64,000 bases of DNA, from positions 5,589,001 to 5,653,000 of the forward strand of contig NC_081414.1 in NCBI RefSeq assembly GCF_030272615.1, read 5' to 3'. Source of the DNA: Cryptomeria japonica. Lineage: Eukaryota > Streptophyta > Pinopsida > Cupressales > Cupressaceae. Shown one piece after another: positions 1-10,889 of this stretch. The position numbers were made by a program, and so were the translations under genes. The stretch's first letter is position 1, and every line of letters starts with the position of its first letter. A model generated the notes under the pieces. It did not search any database, was not told where the DNA came from, and was given only the letters and a program-made list of their open reading frames with translations.

Positions 1-761
1 CTCTTGGATAGACTCAGTTGTGTATGATGTGATATTGTTGGGATTGCAAGGTGGACTTACGTTGAATGCTTGAATGTTCAAATGATGCTGGAACGTGGGA
101 TTTTACTTGATTAAAAAAAAGGGGGAAAAGGATAAGGGTTTAGGAAGGCTCCTCTAACTCTAGGAATGTAAGAGCAAAGGACAATCTTTGATGAAATTCA
201 ACTAAGTTTTGCTTTGACATGCTATGAACATTTCCACAAGGCTAATGTGATCTCCTAAGGATAGCTTTATGATTTTCAAATCACTACCACAAGCATAGAC
301 ACCATCAAGTTGATGCATATCAATGAAGAAATGATAATAGAAGTTAAGCTTAGCTAAAATGGATTCAATTGACTACGCTGGGCACTTTACCATCAGCAAG
401 GTGTTAGTAGTATGGATATAAGAATTCTCACCATTGATCATGCACAAAGCTCTTCCATTCTCTAAATAACATGAAAATCAAATTGAGAAGTAGAGAACAT
501 GCAAATTGTTGAATCAACATGTCAATTGCACCATATCTTCGATGAAGTTTACATGCTTCTCACAACAATATCTTGGCAACAATCTTCATCTTCTCTTCCT
601 ATTCTACTCTAATTGCTATCTACTTTCTACTCTATTTACTATTAACTTTTACAAATGAAGGGGAGCTTATATAGTGCTCTCATTACAATTTGATGAATAA
701 GATTGATTCATGATCAATGGCCAAGATTGAAAGATAGAAACCCTAATTAAGGTTTGTTACA
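1..761 (-). repeat. LTR of the 1,070-aa-ORF element family, truncated by window edge
   Basis: Read on the minus strand, an LTR begins at 761 with TGTAACAAACC followed by TTAATTAGGG and runs leftward out of the window. It matches the LTR at 24211-25125 in order: the opening box, a TATA-like stretch about 100 bp in (TATATAAG on the minus strand near 670), a block with 'ttgatatgcat...gatggtgtctatg', and a block with 'catgtcaaagcaaa'. The DNA just right of 761 (GCATTAAATACTTTG on the minus strand) resembles the internal end before the LTR at 10890, so this is probably a 3' LTR. The other end and target duplication are outside the window. Confidence 0.75.
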
Positions 762-3439
762 CCCATTGCAAAGTATTTAATGCTTGACCAATGATATATT
801 TACATTTGATGGGACACATGTCCTTTGAAAATTCAGCCAATAGATGATGACGGTAGGTAGATCGAACTTTGTGCCCATGTGATAGTTATCTCCTTCGATG
901 GATGAGTTAGGTTCATTGAATCTGGACGCCTTATCATGAAAAAATATGATTGGATAGGTGATGACTAGGCGCCACCTCAACTTGCTCTTTGTAACTCACC
1001 ACAAGTGTGTGAATGAATAAGGCATATCTCTTGATACTCAACATTTCCAAGCTCCTGATGTGATGCTGACTTTGCTCAAGTTGTTCTTCTAACTTTGCTA
1101 TACTGGCAATGATTCTTGGATTTCCGAAAGAAATTCAAGATTGTGAAAATTTCCACCTTAAGTGCTTGATGCTGATTGCAATCAGCCGCCTTGATGTTGC
1201 ATTCGATGTAGGCTTGGTCTTGCCTATGCTTGATCCTCATCGTGCCTTGGAATACATTGTTCCTACAACTCCTTGTGTGTTCTTCGTGAAATCCTTTCCT
1301 TCAAGCAGCTTCCTTGTATCCTTCTAAGACTTGAAGTGTTGCAATGAATCATCATGCTGATCACGTTCTTGGCCCTTGTCTTTGCCTAGGACGGATGATG
1401 TCATTGCCTCGGACAAACCCTGTCCTTGGCTAGGACGCTTGGAATCTTCTTGTATTCCCCTTGATGTATATGACTCCTCCTTGATGAGAGCTCGCCATGC
1501 TGAAGACATCCTTCACCTGTAAGAGTTGTTCAAATTAGTTTTGTAAAATGATAACTAATTTGCAAATAAACTTGATGATCAATGCCTAAATCAGGATTCA
1601 TAACCTTAGAATGGTGACCTTTGAAAAATATAAGTTCCAACCCTAGGTCGCATTCCTAACCCTTAATCATGAAAATGATCATCCTCATTAATAATGAGTC
1701 CTTGCAAATGATTAAAGATGATCAAAATTCATTGAAAGAGTCACTTATGACTGAAATTGACAAATGACAAGATACACCAGCACTTGAAATAAGGTCTGAT
1801 GTGACAAATCTGATTTGTCCCAGACCTGCGAATGAATCAGTAATCAATCGTCTTAGACAAAATTGTCCTCTTTCAAGACTTTGCCAATGTCAAGTGGAGA
1901 TCGCTGGAGTGTTGATGCAATCAAACATAAACAATCATCCCTGAATGAAGTCTCCATGTATAGAAACGTATTCACTAATCAAAGTGAGATTGATGTATGC
2001 AAAAAAAAGGTGAATTCATTGGAATGCAAGGCACCAAAATGTAATCATTCTCCAACTTAGGAAATTGCTGGGGCTTATATCGCCATCTAGCAATCTCACT
2101 ATTGCCGCCTCCAATATCACGTTTGCTGATCAAAAGGTTGCCAATTCGCTATGAACAAGGTAGATTCGCTGTAGTTGATATGTGATCGATCATGAATTAT
2201 TGCTGATAATAACTTGCTGTCATCAAAATCACAAAGTCGACACCCTACAGAAAATTTGCCTCACCTCTAATTGCTGTCCAAATGAGATCACTTAACCAAT
2301 TCGCTGATGAAGTTGAGTCGCTAACAATCAAACAGAGAGTTGAAGCACTGATTTAATGGCAATGCTGATTTTGAATTGATCAAATGAAATGATCAATCAT
2401 TTGACTCTCTTCATCCTGATGATGGATCACGGAGTGTGATCTGAAACGTTGATGCAAAAATCTTTCACACAATCAAATCTAGAAATACTCTCTTAATTAT
2501 TATGATCAATTCTAGCTTATAATCGCTAAGAGATATCAGTACCTCATAACAAATCGATGGCAACCTTCATTTAATGTTCTTGCAATCAAAATAATAGGGC
2601 GATCTGGCTGTGAGCATTTAATGCGAGATAGCTGAACAAGGTACATTAATGCAAATACTTGGCAAGCAACCTACCTATGCAAATAAACACCTACAGCAAG
2701 GAAGTATTTTAACAAACAAATCATATGTAGCTCCAAACTCTTTTACTGCAGCATTTTAAACTGATTACAACGATTGAAAATGCATAGACGTCATTGCAAA
2801 TAGTTGGCATGCAATACTTTCATACCTGGATTTCAATGTCAATGACTGCAGGTCTGAAAACTGTTACGACAGCAAATTCTGGAAGTGCAAACCAATAATC
2901 AAAGTCCCCAAAAAATATTCCCCAATAAGTATGCCATCTGCACTTGACAAACTTTAAGGTGCCAAGAGGAAGGTACTGTAGCAATTAGTGTTCACGTGTA
3001 CTATAGCGTCACTATACACAGGTACTGTATCATCACTGTTCATGGGTACTGTAGCAGCACGTCAAACCCTTGTAAAACCTTTGAAAACTTTCAGTAATGT
3101 GCACAATGTTGATTCCTGAATGGAACCAATCAATTACAGGCAATCCTCAACTGGTATCTCACAACCTTAGAATGCACAACTTCGAAGCAGCTACGCTCTC
3201 CAAAGTGATAATGGCAAAAAAACCTTGGTTTTCTCTCCAATTTCCACAAGCAACAAAAGCAAATAGCATAGAATGAAATACAACGCTTTTTGAGTGCTAT
3301 TTATACCCTCCTTCACATGGCTCGATTTCCAACAATTGGCCTATTTTATAATTTTAAATTATATCAAACATTAAAATCTGTAAAGACGGTTTTAGAACCA
3401 TATATGATGAGGCAAACACTGCTAAGGACTACATCCCAA
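762..3439. other. Decayed non-coding DNA, no gene recognised
   Basis: No reading frame here exceeds about 75 codons and none resembles a known protein. The left part is probably the decayed interior of the minus-strand element whose LTR is at 1-761. Around 1370-1435 there are related 'cctaggac / cctcggac / ggctaggac' strings. I see no promoter, tRNA or other structured RNA. Confidence 0.5.
2972..3056. repeat. Short tandem motif, GGTACTGTAGCA-like, four copies
   Basis: Four related 12-mers start at 2972, 2997, 3021 and 3045: GGTACTGTAGCA, TGTACTATAGCG, GGTACTGTATCA and GGTACTGTAGCA. The period is 24-25 bp and the DNA between them is only loosely similar ('ttcacgtg', 'ttcatggg'). No function is evident. 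Confidence 0.6.
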
Positions 3440-4018
3440 ATACACTATGCTAGGACAAATTAGGGGATTAAAATTCTTCCCTTTACCGGGAAGGCTGGCA
3501 TAGATAAAACCGAAGCAAGGAAAGCTTGCAAATGGGTGACCCCAGAGATTAGATGGTTTAAACTCAACTTTGATGGAGCATCCAGAGGTAATCCAGGGAT
3601 GGTAGGTGCAGGTTGTATAATACATTCGGATGATGGGAACTTCATTGGCTCTAAATCCATATATCTAGGTCAATGCACTAACAATAAGGCAGAAATGTTG
3701 GGCCTAATAGAAGGTTTAAATTTGTGCAAGCAATTGAAAATATCCAAATTGGAAATAGAAGGTGACTTAGCCATTATAATTAACACAATTAGAACGAGAA
3801 CAATGCCAAACTAGGAACTTAGAAGTCTGTTGGACACAGCCCTATCTCTACTGGAAAGCTTCTCAGGTTACACAATAAATCACATATATAGAGAGGCTAA
3901 TACATTGGTAGATAATCTAGCCAATATAGGGGCAGATGGAACGAATAAAACCACATCCTTGAAATCCAGACATTCAGAACAGGTAACTCACAAGCAGCCA
4001 GGGGCATCAAAAGTATAG
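3440..4018 (+). pseudogene. RNase H-like domain, tail of a LINE-type reverse transcriptase
   Basis: One frame reads through an RNase H fold of the RVT_3 type, the C-terminal domain of plant L1-like non-LTR retrotransposons. It degrades RNA in RNA:DNA hybrids during reverse transcription. Visible landmarks are the first strand FDGASRGNPG (first catalytic Asp, about 3569), NNKAEM (catalytic Glu), EGDLAIII (third acidic residue) and REANTLVDNLA (final Asp). The frame continues upstream of 3536 as ...KACKW, so the part shown is the end of a larger protein whose reverse transcriptase is missing. An in-frame TAG at 3812-3814 splits the domain and the frame ends at 4018, so this is a dead remnant. 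The microsatellite that follows may be its former tail. Confidence 0.75.
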
Positions 4019-4085
4019 CTCGCAGCTTGAATGGGCACAACAACCCCTACCAGTACATTCTCATATTTTCATTTACATACTTCCA

Positions 4086-4375
4086 TCAACATATGTATTT
4101 GCAAACATATATATGTATATGCACAGATAGCGATATATATGTACATATATATTCATACTTAAATAATTGTATGTGCATACATGTATATATATGATACCAG
4201 TTATACACACACACACACACATATATATATACACTCACTAATAATAAACACAGAGCTGAGATCATCATACACCCTCCTTTTGCTCCCAATGGCCATATCT
4301 ATATAACATATCCATATACATATTTGTATATATATATACATAGATATATGCCTATATTTATATATACATATAGAC

Positions 4376-4416
<41 letters not shown>

Positions 4417-4445
4417 TATCTATATAACATATATATATATATATG
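4086..4445. repeat. AT-rich microsatellite tract: TATA/ACATAT, (AC)n, (TA)n, (GA)n
   Basis: This is a compound simple repeat. It has irregular 'atatatgtaca' strings, (CA)n at about 4206-4222, (TA)n at about 4378-4400 and a short (GA)n at about 4401-4416. It has no coding potential and starts shortly after the RNase H remnant. Confidence 0.85.
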
Positions 4446-4969
4446 TAATCTGAGTTGCAATCATCATACAAGTTTCGCTTGATTGCTTGAAGCAATCATG
4501 CATTGGAAACGTGTTGTGACCATTTCACACATCGCCCCATTAAAATGGGGACCCCCTGTTTTTGCTCGTTTTTGCTCGCCTTTCTCTCTGCTTTTTAGGA
4601 TTTTGGTTTGGTATGCCAGTTGTCTGGACTAGGGTCAAACCTTAGGGTTTCTATTACTGTGTTTTCAGGCCAGAGTCCAATCCAATCTTGAGAGCTTTTT
4701 GAGCTTCCTCCCGTAGAAAGCAATTTTGAATAAAGTGAATTCGCCAGAGGCTAAGTGAATTTGTCTAAGTTCAGTCGGAATTTTGAGTGCAGAGTCCAAA
4801 TTTGTCTAAGTGTGAATGATGAGATTTTGGATTTTTGTCCGATTGAGTAATTTTGACCAAATTTTGAAAATTTTGATGATTGATCCCGGGCATTGGAAAA
4901 GACTTGTTTTTGCCTTGTGAAGTGATTAAACTCCCAAAATCTTGATATTTTGGCCTGTAGGAGCAAAAT

Positions 4970-6731
4970 CGCTCCTGTCCCTCGGTGGAGGACCGGAGCT
5001 CAAAATCAAACATTGCCTTGTCCTTCCTGGATTTGAACAATTTGACGATTTGAGGAGATCAAAGGAGATATGTTTCATCAGTTGAATATAATTTGGAAGT
5101 GCCTTCGTGAAGAAGATTGGACCTAGAAGCTAAACCGCTCCTGTCCCTCAGTCAGGGACCAGGGCGAAATTCAGTGGTAGCTCCCGTCCCTCTCCCAGGG
5201 ACCAGAGCGAAATTCCTCATAGGGCAAAATTCGGGCAAAGATCAAGTAAGTTTTGAGTTTGAGGCAAACAAAGAAGGCGTAACGAACTCGTTGAAGACAA
5301 ATTGAAGATTACAAGACACCAAAGTGAGGCCCATATTGGCCTAGGCGCTCCTGTCCCTCTCCCAGGGACCAGAACGATTTTTGCCTTAGACCAATTTCTC
5401 ACCAAGTTAGAATGAACTCCAAGGCAAAGATGAATGAAAGGGGGTACTACAAGACCATTGAAGATAATTTTTGAAGTTAGCAAAGTGTGATGAAGCCTAC
5501 AAGTGCAAATTCACTCCTGTCCTTCAGCCAGGGACCAGGGCGAAATGTTAGTTATGTTGCCTCTCTTCCAAGTTTGAGGTCATTCCAAGTCAGGATACAA
5601 GGTGGCAAGGACGTTTTGAGGTGTCTCGACGAAGAACGGAGTTACAAAGATTGACAAAGATGAAGGATTTGCACTAAAATGCCCAAGTTCGCTCCTGTCC
5701 CTCAGTCAGGGACCAGAGCGAAATGTTCAAATGAGGCCAAATTTAAGTTGCCATTCACATTTTAAATGTTTGAAAGGGAGTAAAGAACATCATTTTGCAC
5801 TTTGAAGACAATTACAAGTTAATATGATGAACGATTTGCACCAAATGCCCAAATTCGCTCCTGTCCCTCAGTCAAGGACCAGAGCGAAATCTCCATGGAG
5901 GCTTAAATTTTGAATGTTGATCACATTTCAAGAGTTTAATAAGGATCAAAAGACCTCATTCTCCATTGTGAAGGCGATTGCAGGTTGACAAGAACAAGGA
6001 TGAGCTCAAGACACCAAGAATCGCTCTTGTCCCTCAGTCAGGGACCAGGGCGATATTCATTACATTAGCCAAAACCTTCAAAAATCACGCTAAGTCAAGG
6101 ACGTACAAGGTTGCACAAAGTCTAAGGTGTCTTGAGAAGATGATATACGAGGAAGTTAAACGTTAAAAGGTAATCAAATTGAACCAAAAGGCTAAGTTCG
6201 CTCCTGTCCTTCAGGCAAGGACCAGGGCGATTTTCATTAAAACACTCATTTTCCTTCAAAATCATGACAAATCAAGGGTGCGCAAGATCAAGGACGTCAT
6301 TTGGAAGGTGATGAACGAGAAGCCAAGGTTGAAAGATAGCAAATTTGAGCTAGAGCACAAGGTTCGCTCCTATCCCTCACCAAGGGACCAGGGCGAAAAC
6401 CATTCAAACATCACATGCGCCTCGTAAAAGCCAAGAAAAGCAAGCGTGGAGTGAAGGGATAACGTCATTGCTTGCCACACGATGAAGATTGGTGATTGAA
6501 GAAGCAAAGATCAAGGAGAAAACACAAAGTTCGCTCCTGTCCCTCACCTAGGCACCAGGGCGATATCAACCTCAGGAGGCACTCATTCACAAAATCAAGT
6601 TGATCAAACTCGAAGTTTCCTAGCAAAAATGCCAGTTTCAACGTGGAGATGGTGATTTTAAACGTCGAAGGCAAGAATCCAAGCTAAAATGACAATTCGC
6701 TCCTGTCCCTCTCTCAGGGACCAGAGCGATA
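4970..6731. repeat. Twelve hairpin motifs at about 166 bp period
   Basis: The motif TCGCTCCTGTCCCTCAGTCA, continuing AGGGACCAGAGCGA, recurs at 4970, 5136, 5180, 5346, 5511, 5690, 5856, 6022, 6199, 6365, 6532 and 6698. The steps are 166, 44, 166, 165, 179, 166, 166, 177, 166, 167 and 166. Each copy can fold: an outer stem TCGCTC/GAGCGA, a 2-nt internal loop, an inner stem GTCCCT/AGGGAC and a 5-nt loop. Many copies carry GGGCGA instead of GAGCGA, which still pairs with one G-U in RNA. The copy at 6199 has GTCCTT/AAGGAC, a paired change. DNA between motifs is much more diverged than the motifs, although 'aaatgcccaa' recurs before some copies. The array ends about 330 bp upstream of a TATA box and the intact long gene. 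Confidence 0.85.
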
Positions 6732-7064
6732 TGGTTTGTATCTTTCCACCTTTCCAGTTTTGGCGCTAAAACACATTTTTTGAATTTTATTAAATGCTAA
6801 AATCGATAAATTTAAAAAATTCAATTAAATAGCATTTAAAAAATTGCGCATGGACATTTAATTAATTATTTTTTGCCTTTAAAAATCGAATTAATTAATT
6901 GCAAAGGCATTAAATGAATTAATCATTATTTTAAATAAAAAATCAAATTGGAACGCTTGGATTTAAATATTTACAAAAGTCGGCCATTGGTTTTTATTAA
7001 AATTGCTTTTAATTATCTTTGTTTTTACCAAGTCGGCCTTGAGGTAGTTGTAAGGGTAAGCGCC

Positions 7065-7070
7065 TATAAA
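7065..7070 (+). promoter_or_regulatory. TATA box upstream of the 1,070-aa ORF
   Basis: TATAAA in the context CGCCTATAAAGGGAGG is followed by a pyrimidine/A-rich stretch where transcription could start, about 30 bp on. It lies about 500 bp before the ATG at 7574. It is the only clear TATA between the hairpin array and the gene. Confidence 0.5.
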
Positions 7071-7573
7071 GGGAGGTGTTTATTTCATTTTCAAATCATT
7101 ATTCAAACATCCTTCACATGCGATTTGGAGAGGTGCGAATTGTGTTCAAAGTGGAGCGAATTTCCATTCCAAGCAAGGTGCGAATTTAGCAAAGGCGGTG
7201 GTGCGAGTTTGAGTTAAGCGAACTTGTCAAAGACTACGTCAAAGACCCCCAAAGGTGGCGAATTGTTAGGTGGACGTTCATTTGAAGAAGGATCACGTGG
7301 AAAAGCTTCAAACATTGAATTTTGCCTTGGCGATTCTCTTTATTTTGCATTTTAGAGTTAAGCTCTTAAGTGAGGTATGGCAAAGTCTTGTTTTGTTTTA
7401 AATTTTTGATCGTCATAGCTTGAAATTTTGAATTTTGAGATTTTGAATCTCAGTAGCTCAATCGTCATTTAGGAAATGATAACTCAAGGACTTATCATGA
7501 AGTTTCCTAAAATTAATCTAATCTATGTTATACATTGCAAAATCTAGTTCTTATTATGAAATGTCGTGTAGGT

Positions 7574-10500
7574 ATGGCGACCCCGAAGGCGGGAGCATCC
7601 ACCATTCGTCCAGCTCTCATGAAGGAAGATCAAAAGACCGAAGAAGTGGAGACCAAGATCGTGTCTAAATGGAGCAACATTGGAGATACCAACTTGGGCA
7701 ACTTCAGTACGAAAAAGTTTCGAGAGGTCCCTTACATTGGCAAGCCATCACCTGTCGCCCGGAGGATAATTGAAAGTGGCATCATTAAGGCGACCGGCTT
7801 CCCTCCAGCAGTACAGTGTCATGAGTTGATGATCGAGTGCGCTCGTCATTATGATCCTCAATCCAGAACGATCGTGTCCAAGGAAGGAAACACTTTAGCT
7901 TATCTTTCAGAGGAAGCTATAAGTGAGGCTTTCCATCTTCCAGAGCACAGGGATATGGTCTACAAGAGCATAGAAGGAGCCAGGTCCATGTACGAAGATG
8001 ATCCAGATGCTTGCTTAAGCATCATTAACAAGAACTGGTTACTCAAGAGTCGTCCTTGCCTGAGCAAGATACCGAACACACCGCATAGGATTGATTTCCA
8101 GGAGGAGTATAGAGATTTGATTACAATGCTCAACCGAGTCACAGGAGCATCTCAAGCCTTCTACTTTGAGAAGTGGATGTTCTACTTTATCCAGGTGATA
8201 GTTCAGGGAAAAGGAACAATACATTGGGCTAGAATGATTAGCCATTGCTTGGACGTACAGTTGAGGAGACTCAAGGCTACCAAGTCCTTCCACATGAGTT
8301 CATACGTCATCTATGCCTTGATCAGGAGCTTCGAGTACGCAGGACTACCTCACAGAGGAGTGATTGGAAGAGGACCCGGCGAGGTCAGAATTTGTGATTC
8401 CTATGTTCACTTGCATCATCCGCCAGGAGGCAACTACAAGTTAGTTAATGATACCTTCACAATGAACATTACGAGGACGTTGCAAGGCGGGATTCACAAC
8501 AGATTATCTCAGGATGCACAGGAACTAGTAAGGAGGTACGGTGCTTGGTTTATCCAATTTCCAAAGTTTACTTATATCAGAGTTCATGGATGTCCTTCAC
8601 CTCCATACATGTTGTCGAGATATCCGACAGACAGAATAGTGTTACTTGAGGTAACAAGACAGTTGGCAGCTTATGCGAAGGCATTCAGACACAGACATGG
8701 AAATGGAGTTCCTGTACCTATCATATTGGGCAATTCAGTTGAGGTATGTCCTAATGCTTTAGCCATGGATGACGCAGAGAAGGAGTTAGCTTTGTATTCT
8801 TTTTCATTCTTTGCCTTGAGGGAAAGCTTTGATCCACATGGATATATAGAGGAGACAGTCGGTAGGAAGTTTAAGCATGAGTTTCAGATAGAAGATTTTA
8901 TGATGAATCTCCTAGACGATCTTGAAGTGAAAAGAAAGATGCATTCTAGATTGCCTTTGGATTTCATCAGGAAATGCAAGATTTACAGAGTGGCCGACCA
9001 AGCTCAGGATAGTGGCAGACATCTCCAGTCATCCTATGATCGAGAAAGCAAATCAGTAAGGTTAGATTGGAATGAGCCCGAGGTTGTGGATCTAGATGCT
9101 TTGATGGCTCCAGTCTTGTCTTGTACTCGCAGATGGGTTGATGTGCAGCATCAGAAGTTGAGAGAGCAAGGCATAGCTATGACTTTCACTTTGGAAGAGA
9201 AACCAGCCGAAGGTGGAGCTAGTGTAAGTGAAGGTAATCCTAATCCCAGAAATGCAAGTGAAGGCAACCTTCGAAGTGCAAGTGAAGGCAATCTCCATCC
9301 GAGAGGCTCGAAGAGAAAAGAGAGACCTGAGAAGAAAGAGTCTTCCAAGAAGAAACAAGGGGCCAACCGAGATCGCTCATCCGGCACATCTCGACAAGAG
9401 AATAGGACACTTGAAGTAGAAGAGTCTATGGAGTCAATGGTACAGAATGATAAAGAAGGACAGGCATCTCAAGGGTCACCAGGTGGATCTCTCCAAGATT
9501 ATGAGTTACATGAAGACAAGAACAATGACGAGGTAACATCTCCTCCTAGAGAAGAAGAAGCATTGCATAAGGAGATACAGGTTAAAGAGACTAGATCGGC
9601 CATCCTGGATTGGTTGAAGGAAAGATTAACGAAGGTGATTGTGATCGAGGACGAAGACAATGTGATTGATTTAGAGAGCCTTGTTGGACATTCCCAGGAA
9701 GTGACAGAGAAGAGGAAGGCTACCAAGATGTCCAAGATGATTAGAGATGAGACTGGACCCAAAAAATTACAGATAGCTACACCGGCCGTGGACAAGTATG
9801 AAGGTGAGATCCTAGCAGAGGAATATGATATAGAGACATTTGAGCTAGGTCCATCCACAGCTAAACAGACGATGGATGATGCCACCGATTCATTTGAGGC
9901 CTTGAAAGACAAGCTTAGAAAGGAAATGGAGAAGAATAGAAAGCTTGAGAGAGAGAGAGGTCCATGGAGAGCATATTTCAGTCATCTCAATCAGCCTTTA
10001 GGGCGTCAGGATCCAGCAAGATCACCCATACAAGCACTTCCCCTTCAATCAATTGGTGAGGCAGAGAGATTCAGGAGTATGGTCCAGCGTATGAGTACTT
10101 GGATGGATAAATCTCATACAGTCGCCATGGAATTTGCAACAAGGATGATGCAGACCATTCACCGAGCTATCCAGGTTCTTGAGATTATCCACAATTTGAT
10201 GATAACAGTAGCTGCTTTTGCTCATACCAAAGAGGTTATCATTCCTGTCTTGCGAGTAATCAGACAAACATCGAGGAAGGTCTTAGCGCAGGAAAAGATC
10301 ATGGATGGAGGATCTCACAGTTTACTTCAGTGGTCAACCTTACTCCAGATGAAGGAAGTTCTCTTCGAGGACATCAGTACTAGATGCAGCCATGTTGAGG
10401 AGGTGATCAACCCAATCCAGGACAAAGTATTTGAGGTACTGCGTACTATTCTTGACAGGAGGATCGAAGTTGAGACAGATGTGGATTTGCAGGAATTAGA

Positions 10501-10786
10501 AGATAGAATCAAGGTCATCTTTTGCAAGGACGCTAATATCACAGATGAGCAACAGGACCAGATGTTTGCTACCATGCTCTTGATTGAAAAGACTAAGGAA
10601 CTTGAACCTGGATGGGACGCTGCTCTTCTCGAGGCATTTGATCAGGTCATCCACTTGGAAGAAAGAATGAAGAATCTTCCCGAGATTCCAATTGCTGAGA
10701 TCGAAAGAATCGTATCAAGATTCATTGCATATGCTAAAAAGGAGCATTGGAAAGGGAATAAGATTCTAGATGAAAGGTTGTTATAG
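7574..10786 (+). CDS. Intact 1,070-aa protein of an LTR-flanked element, family unrecognised
   Basis: This is the only long undamaged gene in the window. The frame is open from about 7535; ATG 7574 is chosen because GGTATGGCG is a good plant start context (ATG 7556 is an alternative). I cannot name the family. Residues about 30-480 form a globular part with the signature AWFIQFPKFTYIRVHGC, also seen in the decayed copy at 21425-22440. Residues about 550-620 are low complexity with (A)SEGN repeats and basic runs (KRKERPEKK, KKK) that could be a nuclear signal. A charged region follows, then a mostly helical C-terminal third starting with a possible coiled coil (KLRKEMEKNRKLERERG). No zinc knuckle, DSGA/DTGA protease, YLDD polymerase or integrase motif is seen, so this may be a gag-like or accessory protein of a non-autonomous LTR element. 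It ends 103 bp before an LTR. Confidence 0.7.
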   Translation: MATPKAGASTIRPALMKEDQKTEEVETKIVSKWSNIGDTNLGNFSTKKFREVPYIGKPSPVARRIIESGIIKATGFPPAVQCHELMIECARHYDPQSRTIVSKEGNTLAYLSEEAISEAFHLPEHRDMVYKSIEGARSMYEDDPDACLSIINKNWLLKSRPCLSKIPNTPHRIDFQEEYRDLITMLNRVTGASQAFYFEKWMFYFIQVIVQGKGTIHWARMISHCLDVQLRRLKATKSFHMSSYVIYALIRSFEYAGLPHRGVIGRGPGEVRICDSYVHLHHPPGGNYKLVNDTFTMNITRTLQGGIHNRLSQDAQELVRRYGAWFIQFPKFTYIRVHGCPSPPYMLSRYPTDRIVLLEVTRQLAAYAKAFRHRHGNGVPVPIILGNSVEVCPNALAMDDAEKELALYSFSFFALRESFDPHGYIEETVGRKFKHEFQIEDFMMNLLDDLEVKRKMHSRLPLDFIRKCKIYRVADQAQDSGRHLQSSYDRESKSVRLDWNEPEVVDLDALMAPVLSCTRRWVDVQHQKLREQGIAMTFTLEEKPAEGGASVSEGNPNPRNASEGNLRSASEGNLHPRGSKRKERPEKKESSKKKQGANRDRSSGTSRQENRTLEVEESMESMVQNDKEGQASQGSPGGSLQDYELHEDKNNDEVTSPPREEEALHKEIQVKETRSAILDWLKERLTKVIVIEDEDNVIDLESLVGHSQEVTEKRKATKMSKMIRDETGPKKLQIATPAVDKYEGEILAEEYDIETFELGPSTAKQTMDDATDSFEALKDKLRKEMEKNRKLERERGPWRAYFSHLNQPLGRQDPARSPIQALPLQSIGEAERFRSMVQRMSTWMDKSHTVAMEFATRMMQTIHRAIQVLEIIHNLMITVAAFAHTKEVIIPVLRVIRQTSRKVLAQEKIMDGGSHSLLQWSTLLQMKEVLFEDISTRCSHVEEVINPIQDKVFEVLRTILDRRIEVETDVDLQELEDRIKVIFCKDANITDEQQDQMFATMLLIEKTKELEPGWDAALLEAFDQVIHLEERMKNLPEIPIAEIERIVSRFIAYAKKEHWKGNKILDERLL

Positions 10787-10889
10787 ATGACATGGCATCT
10801 TGATTGTCATTGGTCTGTCTCCTAGGTTTTTGTGCCAAATTTAATATTTGGCTATGCATTTAATATTGTTCAGTAAAAAGGAGGCTATT
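10787..10889 (+). other. 3' UTR and polypurine tract before LTR
   Basis: The short stretch between the stop codon and the LTR contains AGTAAAAAGGAGG (10872-10884). This purine run is placed as a plus-strand primer would be, just before TGTAACAAACC. Confidence 0.5.

Noticed and set aside
4086-4289. Minus-strand frame with Tyr/Ile/Cys-rich product
   Set aside because: It is a translation of the ACATAT/ATATGT microsatellite.
4970-6731. CRISPR-like look of regularly spaced palindromic repeats
   Set aside because: The DNA is plant nuclear, the motif varies between copies, spacers are about 130 bp and partly similar, and no cas-like gene exists.
9499-9912. 137-codon minus-strand frame inside the 1,070-aa gene
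   Set aside because: Its Ser/Leu-rich composition is what the antisense of an acidic, lysine-rich coding region gives; the plus-strand gene explains it.
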